Shown: positions 30,644 through 38,344 of the stretch, in pieces
Position numbering within the stretch: position 1 is the first letter of the stretch
How the letters are laid out: each line of letters starts with the position of its first letter
NCBI RefSeq assembly: GCF_900129205.1
Contig: NZ_FQUK01000006.1
Coordinates: 1 to 64,000 of the forward strand
Reading direction: 5' to 3'
Origin: Thermomonas hydrothermalis
Lineage (GTDB): Bacteria > Pseudomonadota > Gammaproteobacteria > Xanthomonadales > Xanthomonadaceae
DNA: 64,000 nt
The notes under the pieces: generated by a model
Told to the model about the DNA's origin: nothing
Seen by the model: the letters and a program-made list of their open reading frames with translations, nothing else
The model's database searches: none
Made by a program: the position numbers and the translations under genes

Positions 30644-31297
30644 TCAGCGGCCGCCCTTGGCCGAGGCTGGCGCAGGCGGCTGCAGCGCACCGTTGCGCAG
30701 ATCGGCGGCGACTTGGGCGATCGACTTTTGCTGCAGCGGCGTATCGAACTGAGTGCGGAAAGTCTGTACGTAGGACACGCCTTCGATCATCACGTCGAAG
30801 ATCTTCCAGCCGCCGTTGTTGCGCACCAGATAATCGACCGGCACCGGGGCACCATTTTCGCGCAGCAGCTCGGTGGAGATTTTCATGCCACGCCCGTTGG
30901 GCAGTGGCGTTTCACTTTTCAGGCGCAGCCGCGGTTTGCCTTCGAAATCCAGCAGGGCCGAGCCGTATCGTTGCATCAGGTTGTCGATCAGGGCGTCGGC
31001 GAACAGCTTGACGTCGGCATCGCTGGCGCCGCGGCCATGCACGCCCAGCACCAAGCGGGCGGCGTACAGGCTGTCAAAGGTGTTGCGGATCTGGCTGTCG
31101 ATGTAGCTGCGCAGGGCGGCCGGATCCTTGCGGAACTCCGCACGGCGCTGTTGCAGAGTGGCCAGAATCTGGTTGCCGGTGGCCACGATCTGCGCACCCG
31201 GCGTTGCCGCTTGGGTGGCCGCCGCTTGCGCCGAGGCCGGCAGCGGCAGCAGCGGGGTGGTCAGAACGAGGCAGAGACTGAGGAACAGGGGTTTCAT
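30644..31297 (-). CDS. mlaC: Phospholipid shuttle protein MlaC
   Basis: The 217-residue periplasmic protein has a signal peptide (MKPLFLSLCLVLTTPLLPLP, cut near ASA). It is the Tgt2/MlaC family, with segments IDSQIRNTFDSLYAARLVLG, LIDNLMQRYGSALLDF, PVPVDYLVRNNGGWKIFDVMIEGVSYV-like (read in parts) and a C-terminal QVAADL. It ferries lipids between MlaA and the MlaFED complex. Its ATG overlaps the mlaD stop by 4 nt. Confidence 0.93.
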   Translation of the reverse strand: MKPLFLSLCLVLTTPLLPLPASAQAAATQAATPGAQIVATGNQILATLQQRRAEFRKDPAALRSYIDSQIRNTFDSLYAARLVLGVHGRGASDADVKLFADALIDNLMQRYGSALLDFEGKPRLRLKSETPLPNGRGMKISTELLRENGAPVPVDYLVRNNGGWKIFDVMIEGVSYVQTFRTQFDTPLQQKSIAQVAADLRNGALQPPAPASAKGGR

Positions 31298-31809
31298 TGT
31301 GTGTTATCCGTTTGCGCGGGAGTGGGGGCGGTCGCTGGAGCCGGGTTGGCCGTACTGCCGCCACCGAACATGTACTTGCCCGCCAGCTGGATCAGATCCA
31401 CAGCCGGCTGGGTAAACGCGATTTCCTGGCCCGGCTTGAGGGTATCCGGATCGCCGCCGGGTTGCAGGCCGACGTAGCTCTCGCCGAGCAGGCCGCTGGT
31501 GTAGATCCCGGCAGAGGTGTCGGCCGGTAATGCGTAGGCAGAATCGATGTCCAGCGTCACCACCGCATCGAACCGGGTCGGATCCAGCCGGATTGAGGCG
31601 ACCCGGCCAATGGTGACACCGCCGATCCGCACCGGCGCCTGTGGCCGCAGCTGCCCGACCGAGGTAAAGCGCGCGCGCAGGGAGTAATGGGCGCCGCCAT
31701 CCCCGAATTTACGGTTGGTGGAGACGAAGGCGAGCACCAGCAGGGAGGCCAGCGCCAGCAGCAAGAAGGCGCCGACTGCGAACTCGAGCCTGGGGCTACG
31801 GATGGCCAT
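31294..31809 (-). CDS. mlaD: MCE-domain protein MlaD
   Basis: The 171-residue protein has one N-terminal membrane helix (LEFAVGAFLLLALASLLVLA) and an MCE domain (about 38-120) with YSLRARFTSVGQLRPQAPVRI and GVTIGRVASIRLD. This hexameric ring delivers lipids to MlaE. ATG 31809 has AGGA 8 nt upstream. The Ala/Pro/Thr C-terminal tail is longer than the domain needs. It lies 37 bp downstream of mlaE. Confidence 0.94.
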   Translation of the reverse strand: MAIRSPRLEFAVGAFLLLALASLLVLAFVSTNRKFGDGGAHYSLRARFTSVGQLRPQAPVRIGGVTIGRVASIRLDPTRFDAVVTLDIDSAYALPADTSAGIYTSGLLGESYVGLQPGGDPDTLKPGQEIAFTQPAVDLIQLAGKYMFGGGSTANPAPATAPTPAQTDNTQ

Positions 31810-31845
31810 GGGCAAAATCCTGATTCAGTCGAAGGGAAGCGGTCG

Positions 31846-32595
31846 TCATTTGAACAGCAATGCCGACATCACGAAGTTGAACATCAGCACCAGCAGCGAG
31901 GCATTGACCACGGCGCGGGTGGTGGCCACCGAGGTGCCCTCGATGGTCGGTTCGGCATAAAACCCGGCGTGGGCGGCCACCAGTGCGGCGGTGGCACCGA
32001 AGACCGCGGATTTCAGCAGGGCCACGCCGAAATCGTCCCAGGCATCGACGCTGTTCTGCAGCGATGCCCAGAAGTTGCCATTGTCCAGCCCCAGCGACTG
32101 CACCGCCTCAAACCAGCTGGCGGTGATCGCCATCAGGCAGAACAGCCCGGTCAGTAGCGGCAGGCTCAGCACCGCCGCCCAGAATCGCGGCGCCACGGCT
32201 TTGGCCAGCGGATCGATCGCCATCAGCTCCAGTGCCTTGATCTGGTCGGTGGCGCGCATCAGGCCCAGCTCGGCAGCGATCGAGCTGCCGGCGCGACCAA
32301 TGAACAGCAGCGCGGTCAGCACCGGGCCCAGCTCGCGGTACAGCGACAGGCCCAGCAGGGTGGACAGGGCATCGGTGGCGCCGAACGTGGTCAGGGTGCG
32401 ATACCCCTGCAGGGTCAGCACCAGGCCGACGAACGCACCGCCGACCATGATGATGGGCAGCGAGCGGGCGCCGATCTTGTAGATCTCCTTGATCAGCTCG
32501 ACCAGGAAATCCGCACCCGGACGGGAGGCGCGCAGCACCGCCAGGGCAAACAGCCCGGCGCGGCCCAACGAACGCAGCGGTGAGGTCAGCGGCAT
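31846..32595 (-). CDS. mlaE: Mla permease subunit MlaE
   Basis: This 249-residue membrane permease of the MlaFEDB ABC complex has the coupling segment KEIYKIGARSLPIIMVGGAFVG and ELGPVLTALLFIGRAGSSIAAELGLM. Five or six helices are predicted. The ATG shares one base with the mlaF stop (TGATG), which indicates coupling. Confidence 0.95.
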   Translation of the reverse strand: MPLTSPLRSLGRAGLFALAVLRASRPGADFLVELIKEIYKIGARSLPIIMVGGAFVGLVLTLQGYRTLTTFGATDALSTLLGLSLYRELGPVLTALLFIGRAGSSIAAELGLMRATDQIKALELMAIDPLAKAVAPRFWAAVLSLPLLTGLFCLMAITASWFEAVQSLGLDNGNFWASLQNSVDAWDDFGVALLKSAVFGATAALVAAHAGFYAEPTIEGTSVATTRAVVNASLLVLMFNFVMSALLFK

Positions 32596-33380
32596 CAGGC
32601 GGCCCTCTGTCCAGTGACGTCGTCGAAGGCGATCGGCCCGTGCGGGCTGCCATCCAGGAACTGCCGCAGCAGCGGGTCCTGGCTGGCCTGCAGCGCCTCG
32701 GGCGTGCCATCAAAGGCCAGCCCGCCGTTGGCGACCACGACCGCCTGATCGCACACCGGCAGGGTTTCGCGCACGTGATGGCTGACCACGATGCAGGTCA
32801 GTCCCAGCGATTGGTTGAGCTGGCGCAGCAGGCTCATGACCACGCCGCTGGCGATCGGGTCCAGCCCGGTCAGTGGTTCATCGCATAGCAGCAGCGGCGG
32901 ATCCAGCGCCAGCGCGCGCGCCAGCGCCGCCCGCCGCGCCATGCCGCCGGACAGTTCACGCGGGAAACGGTCGGCGGCGGCGGCCAGCCCCACCGCTTCC
33001 AGCTTGGCCAGCGCCCGCGCCTGGATCTCGGCGGCCGGCAGACCGGAATGGGCACGCAGTGGCAGCGCCACGTTTTCCAGCACGGTCAGGTCGGTCAGCA
33101 GGCCATTGCCCTGCAGCAGGACACCCAGCCGTTTGCGCATCGCCAGCAGCCCGCGGGCGTCGCGTGGAACCGGCTGGCCGAACACCTCCACCTGGCCCTG
33201 GGCCGGCACCAGCTCGCCGGTGATGGCGGCCAGCAGGGTGGACTTGCCGCTGCCCGACGGGCCTAGCACGGCGGTCATGCTGCCCTTGGCCACGCTGAGA
33301 TTGATCCCGCGCAAGACCGCCCGTCCACCGTATTCCAGGCGGACATTGGACAAGTGCACGACGGCGGTGGTGGCAGTCAT
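32595..33380 (-). CDS. mlaF: Mla ATPase subunit MlaF
   Basis: The 261-residue ABC ATPase has Walker A GPSGSGKST (40-48), signature LSGGMARRAALARAL, Walker B LLLCDEPLTGLDP and a following His switch (VSHHVRE). It powers lipid movement through MlaE. First gene of mlaFEDC-mlaA. ATG 33380 fits the family N-terminus. Its own ribosome-binding site is weak. No STAS gene (mlaB), which normally stabilises MlaF, is found in the operon. Confidence 0.94.
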   Translation of the reverse strand: MTATTAVVHLSNVRLEYGGRAVLRGINLSVAKGSMTAVLGPSGSGKSTLLAAITGELVPAQGQVEVFGQPVPRDARGLLAMRKRLGVLLQGNGLLTDLTVLENVALPLRAHSGLPAAEIQARALAKLEAVGLAAAADRFPRELSGGMARRAALARALALDPPLLLCDEPLTGLDPIASGVVMSLLRQLNQSLGLTCIVVSHHVRETLPVCDQAVVVANGGLAFDGTPEALQASQDPLLRQFLDGSPHGPIAFDDVTGQRAA

Positions 33381-33752
33381 CGGAATCGGGATCTCGACAG
33401 GCTGGACCGGGCCAGACAGATAGCCGCGCAGCATGCCAAAGCGCGGCTGAACAGGGGCGAAGCATTTGAACCGATTAGTACAGGATTATCGCCGATCAGG
33501 TGTGCATGTACAGCCAGAAACCTACAGGGACATGGAAAGCTGCGTTGCGGGTGCATCGTCTGGTGGCACGGCCGGTCAGGTCAGCGGCAAACCCTTGACC
33601 GTTGCTGGACATACGCCTGTACCAGGAGTGCGCTGAGTGCGCTGGGCGAGCAGGTATTCGCGTCCTTGCGCCCGCCCACCCGTCCAGACAAACCGGGCAA
33701 GCCTGGCGATGCCGGGGTTGCCTTGCCGGGCGGTACGCTAGAAGATGCCCGC
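33381..33752. other. 372-bp intergenic region between mlaF and crcB
   Basis: Divergent promoters for the mla operon and crcB should lie here. I see no gene. Just before crcB is GGCGATGCCGGGGTTGCC, followed by GATGCCCG overlapping the start region. This faintly resembles the paired blocks of a fluoride riboswitch but lacks the middle hairpin. The left half is noticeably richer in A/T (TGAACCGATTAGTACAGG). Confidence 0.4.
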
Positions 33753-34160
33753 ATGAACTTCGGCGCAGTCATGGGCATCTTCTTCGGGGCGGGCGTCGGC
33801 GCGCTTGCGCGCTGGGGCCTTGGGCTGGCGCTCAACCCCCTGTTCCCCACCCTGCCGCTTGGCACCCTGGCCGCCAATGCCATCGGCGGGCTGTTGATGG
33901 GGGTGTTGCTGGCCGTGTTCAACCAGTTCGATGCACTGCCGCCGGTCTTGCGGCTGGCCCTGTTGACCGGGTTTCTTGGCGGGTTGACCACGTTTTCCAC
34001 GTTTTCGGCCGAAATCGTCACCCTCCTGATGCGTGGCCAGCTGGTCTGGGCTGGCGTTGGGATCGGTCTGCATGTGGGGACATCCCTGCTGGCCACCTGG
34101 GGCGGTTATGCCCTTACCCATGCCCTGCTGCTGGCCTATGTCCACGGAGCCCGTCCATGA
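33753..34160 (+). CDS. crcB: Fluoride ion channel CrcB (Fluc)
   Basis: The 135-residue protein has four membrane helices and the Fluc motifs GAGVGALARWGLGLALN, GTLAANAIGGLLMGVLL and GFLGGLTTFSTFSAE, the last with the phenylalanines and Ser/Thr that line the pore. It works as a dual-topology dimer that lets fluoride out of the cell. ATG 33753 has AGAAG 7 nt upstream. Its stop overlaps the next start by 4 nt. Confidence 0.94.
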   Translation: MNFGAVMGIFFGAGVGALARWGLGLALNPLFPTLPLGTLAANAIGGLLMGVLLAVFNQFDALPPVLRLALLTGFLGGLTTFSTFSAEIVTLLMRGQLVWAGVGIGLHVGTSLLATWGGYALTHALLLAYVHGARP

Positions 34161-34477
34161 AAGGCGTCCATCTGCGCATCTACACCCATGAATCCAGCCG
34201 CCATGAGGGCGCGCTGCTGTATGAGTGGCTGCTGGAGCAGGCCCGCACGCTCGGGATTCCCGGCGGCTCGGTATTCCGGGCGATGGCCGGCTATGGCCGA
34301 CACGGTGTCCTGCACGAGTCGAATTTCTTTGAGCTGGCCGGAACCGAGCCGGTCTTGGTGGAGTTCATCGCCCAGCCGGAACAGGCCGACGCCCTGCTCG
34401 ACCGTCTGCAGACCGCCGGCATCCAGGTGTTTTATGCCCGGCTGGAGGCGGACTTCGGCATCGTTGGAATGAAATAA
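34157..34477 (+). CDS. DUF190 (PII-like) protein paired with CrcB
   Basis: The 106-residue protein starts MKGVHLRIYTHESSRHEGAL and has the DUF190 pattern, with LGIPGGSVFRAMAGYGRHGV and a C-terminal PII-like fold. The ATGA overlap with crcB means tight coupling. DUF190 proteins are often next to or fused with CrcB and probably modulate it, but the ligand is unknown to me. Confidence 0.9.
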   Translation: MKGVHLRIYTHESSRHEGALLYEWLLEQARTLGIPGGSVFRAMAGYGRHGVLHESNFFELAGTEPVLVEFIAQPEQADALLDRLQTAGIQVFYARLEADFGIVGMK

Positions 34478-34478
34478 A

Positions 34479-34515
34479 ACGCGCGCCGGGCTCAGGTAAA
34501 CCCCGAACCCGGCGC
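34479..34515 (-). terminator. Terminator between DUF190 gene and TonB-receptor stub
   Basis: GCGCCGGG (34483-34490) pairs with CCCGGCGC (34508-34515). On the minus strand the stem is followed by GCGTTTTAT, so it is the original terminator of the receptor gene whose end remains at 34533. It may act in both directions. Confidence 0.65.
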
Positions 34516-34532
34516 GGTGCTGGTGCGGATTT

Positions 34533-34709
34533 TTAGAAATTGATGCTCATGCGGACATACCACTCACCGCCGTTGAAGCCAAACGGCGAAGAAAGCGGGT
34601 ATTTCACGCCCAAGAACTTCAGCGTCGAGTTGGTTGCCTTGGGCCGGAAGTTGCAACGTCCCACCAGTGCACAGGTCAATGCAAGCCCCGCGGTCGAGTT
34701 GCAGGTACC
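34533..34709 (-). pseudogene. C-terminal stub of a TonB-dependent receptor
   Basis: The last 58 codons of this minus-strand frame read like the final strands of a TonB-dependent receptor: GTCNSTAGLALTCALVG with paired cysteines, then KFLGVKYPLSSPFGFNGGEW, then the barrel end YVRMSINF with a terminal Phe. Upstream the frame leaves the family and runs antiphase into the neighbouring gene. The whole plug and barrel are missing, so this is a deletion remnant. A matching terminator follows it. Confidence 0.65.
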
Positions 34710-35176
34710 GCCGGTATGAGTGCGGGCTGGGTCATCAGCAGCGAGCCTTCGCGCAGCCCGCGCAGCACCTGCACCAGCGCCTCGTAGTGGGCGGCCAGCT
34801 GGGCAAACAGCTCGGCGTAGGCGTTGCGGCAGGCGGCGGCGACATCGCGATACGCGCTGCGGCCGAGGGTGACGAAGTAATCGACACTGACTCGACGGCG
34901 CTGGGCCAGTTGCGGGAACAGGCCGGCGACCAGCAGGCAGCGGTCGCCAACGTCGCGCAGGGCATCGGCACGCAGCTGGCCGACGTTTTCCTGGGCGCGC
35001 AGCCATTCCAGGGCCTGGATGCGGGCCAGCAAGTCGGCATCGTTCTGATGGCGCAGCAAGACGAACAACAGATAGCTTTCCTGTTGCTCATCCAGCGGCA
35101 CGTGGCTGCGGGATTCCGCCTCGCGCAGCAGGTGGTGCCAGAGTTCGGCGGCGGTGCCAAAATGGAGCGTGGACAT
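34676..35176 (-). CDS. Conserved hypothetical protein, C-terminus altered by the receptor stub
   Basis: The 166-residue protein begins MSTLHFGTAAELWHHLLREA after a perfect AGGAGG. It is mostly helical, with ESYLLFVLLRHQNDADLLAR, DVGDRCLLVAGLFPQLAQRR and YFVTLGRSAYRDVAAAC. I recall similar proteins in other xanthomonads and beta-proteobacteria, without a known role. The last 15 or so residues (IPAVPATRPRGLH) overlap the receptor-stub DNA in another frame, so the native end was probably lost in the deletion. It may still be functional. Confidence 0.65.
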   Translation of the reverse strand: MSTLHFGTAAELWHHLLREAESRSHVPLDEQQESYLLFVLLRHQNDADLLARIQALEWLRAQENVGQLRADALRDVGDRCLLVAGLFPQLAQRRRVSVDYFVTLGRSAYRDVAAACRNAYAELFAQLAAHYEALVQVLRGLREGSLLMTQPALIPAVPATRPRGLH

Positions 35177-35424
35177 GGCCTGCCTCCTGTGTTGCTGGGA
35201 TGGCCTGGACGCTAGCGCATCGCCCTTGCGGTGTGTTGGCAGCAGCGCAGCGCCTCTGCTGATAACAACGGCCGTGTGGCCAATGGCTTGATGGCAGGCA
35301 CAAGGCGAATGCGTGGTTGTGTGATCGAATGCACGCAGCGCAGTGCGTCGCTGTTTATGAATCGTCTGGATGTGACGCGCGGCAGTATGCTGCGGGCTGT
35401 TGCAGCAACAGGGAGCGATGGCCG

Positions 35425-37044
35425 ATGGGTGAATCCACGCATACGGTGTTCAACCAACCACCGCCGCCGGGGCCGTTCGATCTGTGGGCCGATGATCCCG
35501 GCCTGCGCGAGGCGGTGGTTCGCGAAGGTGGTGAGGGCTTCAGCGCCCACCTGGCCGGCTATGGTCGGCTGGCGGGCGATGTGCTGTTGCGCCTGGCTGA
35601 CGAGGCACATCGTGATCGGCCGCGTCTGAAGACACACGACCCCTACGGCCACCGGATCGACCAGGTCGCGTTCAATGCCGCCTATCACGAGGTGATGGGC
35701 ACTGCGATCGCGCACGGTGTCGCCGCGCTGTCGTGGGCACAGCCGCACCCCGGCGCGCATGTGGCGCGAGCGGCGCTGAGTTATCTGCACTACCAGGCCG
35801 AACCCGGCAGCAGCTGCCCCTTGACCATGACCCACGCGGCGGTGCCGGTGTTGCGGCAGGCGCCCGCATTGCGCGCGTGGGCGGACAAGGCCTGCGCGTT
35901 CGCCTACGACGGCCGCGACGTGCCGATGACGGACAAGCGTGGCGTGACGCTGGGCATGGGCATGACCGAGAAGCAGGGCGGCAGCGACGTGCGGGCCAAC
36001 ACCACCCGCGCAACACCGCTGGGTGCGGACGGTGAATACACGCTGGTTGGGCACAAATGGTTCTTCTCCGCGCCGATGTCGGACGGATTTTTGGTGCTGG
36101 CGCAGGCTGCAGGTGGGCTGACCTGCTTTCTGTTGCCACGCTGGATGCCCGATGGCCAGCGCAACCGGTTCCGGCTGATGCGGCTGAAGGACAAGCTGGG
36201 CGACTGGTCGAACGCCTCCAGCGAGGTGGAGTTCGACGATGCGTGGGCCTATCGCATCGGCGAAGAAGGGCGCGGCGTGCCGACCATCCTGCAGATGGTG
36301 ATGCTGACCCGGCTGGACTGCATGTTGGGCTCGGCCGGCCTGATGCGGATGGCGCTGCGGCAGGCGCTGCACCATGCCCGGCATCGTCAGGCGTTTGGCA
36401 AGCGGCTGCTCGACCAACCGCTGATGCGCAGCGTGCTGGCGGATCTGGTGCTGGAAGCAGAAGCCGCCACTGCGCTGGCGCTGCGCGTGTCCGGGGCGGT
36501 CGATCGTGCGCCCCATGATGCGCATGCCGCGGCGCTGGCGCGGATTGCGACGGCCATCGGCAAGTACTGGATCTGCAAACGCGCGCCGGGTTTCGTCAAC
36601 GAGGCGCAGGAATGCCTGGGTGGCATCGGCTACATCGAAGAAACCCTGCTGCCGCGCCTGTATCGACAAGCACCGTTGAACTCGATCTGGGAAGGCTGCG
36701 GCAACATCCAGTGCCTGGACGTGCTGCGTGCGCTGGCACGTGAGCCGGCCACGGCGGCGGCCTTGCACGACGAATACAGCGCCGCGGCTGGCCGCGATGG
36801 CCATTTCGATGCCGCGCTGGCGCAGGCCCAGACCTGGCTGGCCAACCCCGACGAAGCCGGGGCGCGGCGGCTGGTCGAGCGTCTGGCGCTGCTGCTGCAG
36901 GGCGCCACCCTGCTGCGTGCGGGGCATCCGCTGGCACATGACTGGTGTGCAGCGCGCCTCGGGCAGGATGCGGGCGCCACCTATGGCAGCCTGCCGCCGG
37001 GGGTGGAGGTGGAGGCGGCCTTGGTCCGGGCGAGCGCTGACTGA
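35425..37044 (+). CDS. aidB: AidB-like acyl-CoA dehydrogenase
   Basis: The 539-residue flavoprotein resembles E. coli AidB (alkylation response) and isovaleryl-CoA dehydrogenases. Visible features are LTMTHAAVPVLR, the FAD segment LGMGMTEKQGGSDVRANTT, LVGHKWFFSAPMSDGFLVLA, ECLGGIGYIEETLLPRLYR and NSIWEGCGNIQCLDVLRAL. The C-terminal DNA-binding-like extension of AidB is expected after 440. ATG 35425 has GGAG 11 nt upstream. No ada or alkA gene is adjacent, so a role in alkylation defence is inferred from the family only. Confidence 0.88.
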   Translation: MGESTHTVFNQPPPPGPFDLWADDPGLREAVVREGGEGFSAHLAGYGRLAGDVLLRLADEAHRDRPRLKTHDPYGHRIDQVAFNAAYHEVMGTAIAHGVAALSWAQPHPGAHVARAALSYLHYQAEPGSSCPLTMTHAAVPVLRQAPALRAWADKACAFAYDGRDVPMTDKRGVTLGMGMTEKQGGSDVRANTTRATPLGADGEYTLVGHKWFFSAPMSDGFLVLAQAAGGLTCFLLPRWMPDGQRNRFRLMRLKDKLGDWSNASSEVEFDDAWAYRIGEEGRGVPTILQMVMLTRLDCMLGSAGLMRMALRQALHHARHRQAFGKRLLDQPLMRSVLADLVLEAEAATALALRVSGAVDRAPHDAHAAALARIATAIGKYWICKRAPGFVNEAQECLGGIGYIEETLLPRLYRQAPLNSIWEGCGNIQCLDVLRALAREPATAAALHDEYSAAAGRDGHFDAALAQAQTWLANPDEAGARRLVERLALLLQGATLLRAGHPLAHDWCAARLGQDAGATYGSLPPGVEVEAALVRASAD

Positions 37045-37107
37045 CCAGCGCCGGGCGTCGGCCCAGGGCGCGCTACCATAGCGCCCCCACACGTGCCCGG
37101 AGCCGCC

Positions 37108-37704
37108 ATGGCCGACGACATTCGCAACCAGGTCACCCGCGCGCAGGCCGAAGAGGCCGTGCGCACGCTGTTGCGCTGGGCGGGTGATGACCCCACCCGC
37201 GAAGGGCTGCTGGACACCCCGCAGCGGGTGGTCAAGGCCTACGAAGACTGGTTCAGCGGCTATGCGCTGGATCCGGACGAGTACCTGGCCCGTACGTTCG
37301 AGGAAGTGGGCGGCTATGACGAGATGATCGTGTTGCGCGACATCGAGTACGAAAGCCATTGCGAGCACCACATGGCGCCGATCATCGGCAAAGTGCACGT
37401 GGGCTATCTGCCGGCGGGCAAGGTCGTTGGCATCAGCAAGCTGGCGCGGGTGGTGGAGGCCTACGCGCGCCGCTTTCAGGTGCAGGAAAAAATGACCGCG
37501 CAGATCGCCGGTTGCATCCAGCGCGTACTGGAACCGCGCGGGGTCGGCGTGGTGGTGGTGGGAACCCACGAGTGCATGACCACGCGTGGCATCCACAAGC
37601 GCGGGGTCAGCATGGTGACCAGCAAGATGCTGGGCTGTTTCCGCGACGATGCGCGCACTCGCGCCGAGTTCCTGCGCTTTATCGAGGTCGGGCCAGGACG
37701 TTGA
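37108..37704 (+). CDS. folE: GTP cyclohydrolase I
   Basis: The 198-residue enzyme makes dihydroneopterin triphosphate from GTP, the first step of folate and pterin synthesis. Zinc ligands lie in [20 protein letters not shown] and in [19 protein letters not shown] and the [13 protein letters not shown] end are intact. GGAG precedes ATG 37108. The pterin product may also supply the cofactor of PhhA, encoded elsewhere in the window. Downstream, a DUF2239 gene begins within 10 bp. Confidence 0.96.
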   Translation: MADDIRNQVTRAQAEEAVRTLLRWAGDDPTREGLLDTPQRVVKAYEDWFSGYALDPDEYLARTFEEVGGYDEMIVLRDIEYESHCEHHMAPIIGKVHVGYLPAGKVVGISKLARVVEAYARRFQVQEKMTAQIAGCIQRVLEPRGVGVVVVGTHECMTTRGIHKRGVSMVTSKMLGCFRDDARTRAEFLRFIEVGPGR

Positions 37705-37712
37705 GGCAGGGT

Positions 37713-38303
37713 GTGGAGGCGATCCATCCGGGGTTGCGCTGTACCGCGTTCTGCGGGGTTGATCGCATCGCCAGCGGCCAGCTCCGGCATGTGGCGCTGA
37801 AGGCCAGGCAGGCGCGCGAAGCCCATCCGGAGCGGCCGGTGCGGGTCTTTGCCGATGCCGATGCGCGCCTGCTTGCGTTGCCGCTGGAGCTGCCGGATGC
37901 CGACCTGTTGGCCTGGCTGGCGCAGCCGCAGGGCGTGCCGGCGCCCGCGCAGCGCGCCCGGCGACCGGGGCGGCCCCGGCTGGGCGTGGTGGCGCGTGAG
38001 GTGACCCTGCTGCCGGAGCAGTGGGACTGGCTGGCGGCGCAGCCGGGCGGTGCGTCGCTGACGCTGCGGCGGTTGGTGGACGAAGCCCGCAAGGTCTCCG
38101 CCAGCGACGACCGGCGTCGGGCCGCACAGGAAGCCACCTACCGCTTCATGCAGGCCATGGGCGAGGGGCTGGCAGGGTTCGAGGCGGCGGCACGGGCGTT
38201 GTTTGCGGGTGATTTCCACGCGTTCCAGTCACACCTGGCGAGTTGGCCGGACGACGTGCGCGAGCATGCCGAATGGCTGGCCACCGATGCGTTCGTCGCC
38301 TGA
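37713..38303 (+). CDS. DUF2239 family protein
   Basis: The frame gives 196 residues from GTG 37713. A TTG at 37701, overlapping the folE stop, is the alternative. DUF2239 features are RCTAFCGVDRIASGQLRHVA, VRVFADADARLL, RPRLGVVAREVTLLPEQWDWL and LRRLVDEARK, followed by FMQAMGEGLAGFEAAARALFAGD. Members look like small cytosolic proteins with a DNA-binding-like C-terminal part. The function is unknown to me. Confidence 0.82.
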   Translation: MEAIHPGLRCTAFCGVDRIASGQLRHVALKARQAREAHPERPVRVFADADARLLALPLELPDADLLAWLAQPQGVPAPAQRARRPGRPRLGVVAREVTLLPEQWDWLAAQPGGASLTLRRLVDEARKVSASDDRRRAAQEATYRFMQAMGEGLAGFEAAARALFAGDFHAFQSHLASWPDDVREHAEWLATDAFVA

Positions 38304-38344
38304 TCCATCAGTACGGCTTTTTTTCTATCCACGGACCTGACGTT

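Noticed and set aside
35212-38127. A 971-codon open frame antisense to the acyl-CoA dehydrogenase and folE genes
   Set aside because: It covers two well-identified genes plus gaps, and its protein is Arg/His/Gln-rich nonsense typical of antisense frames.
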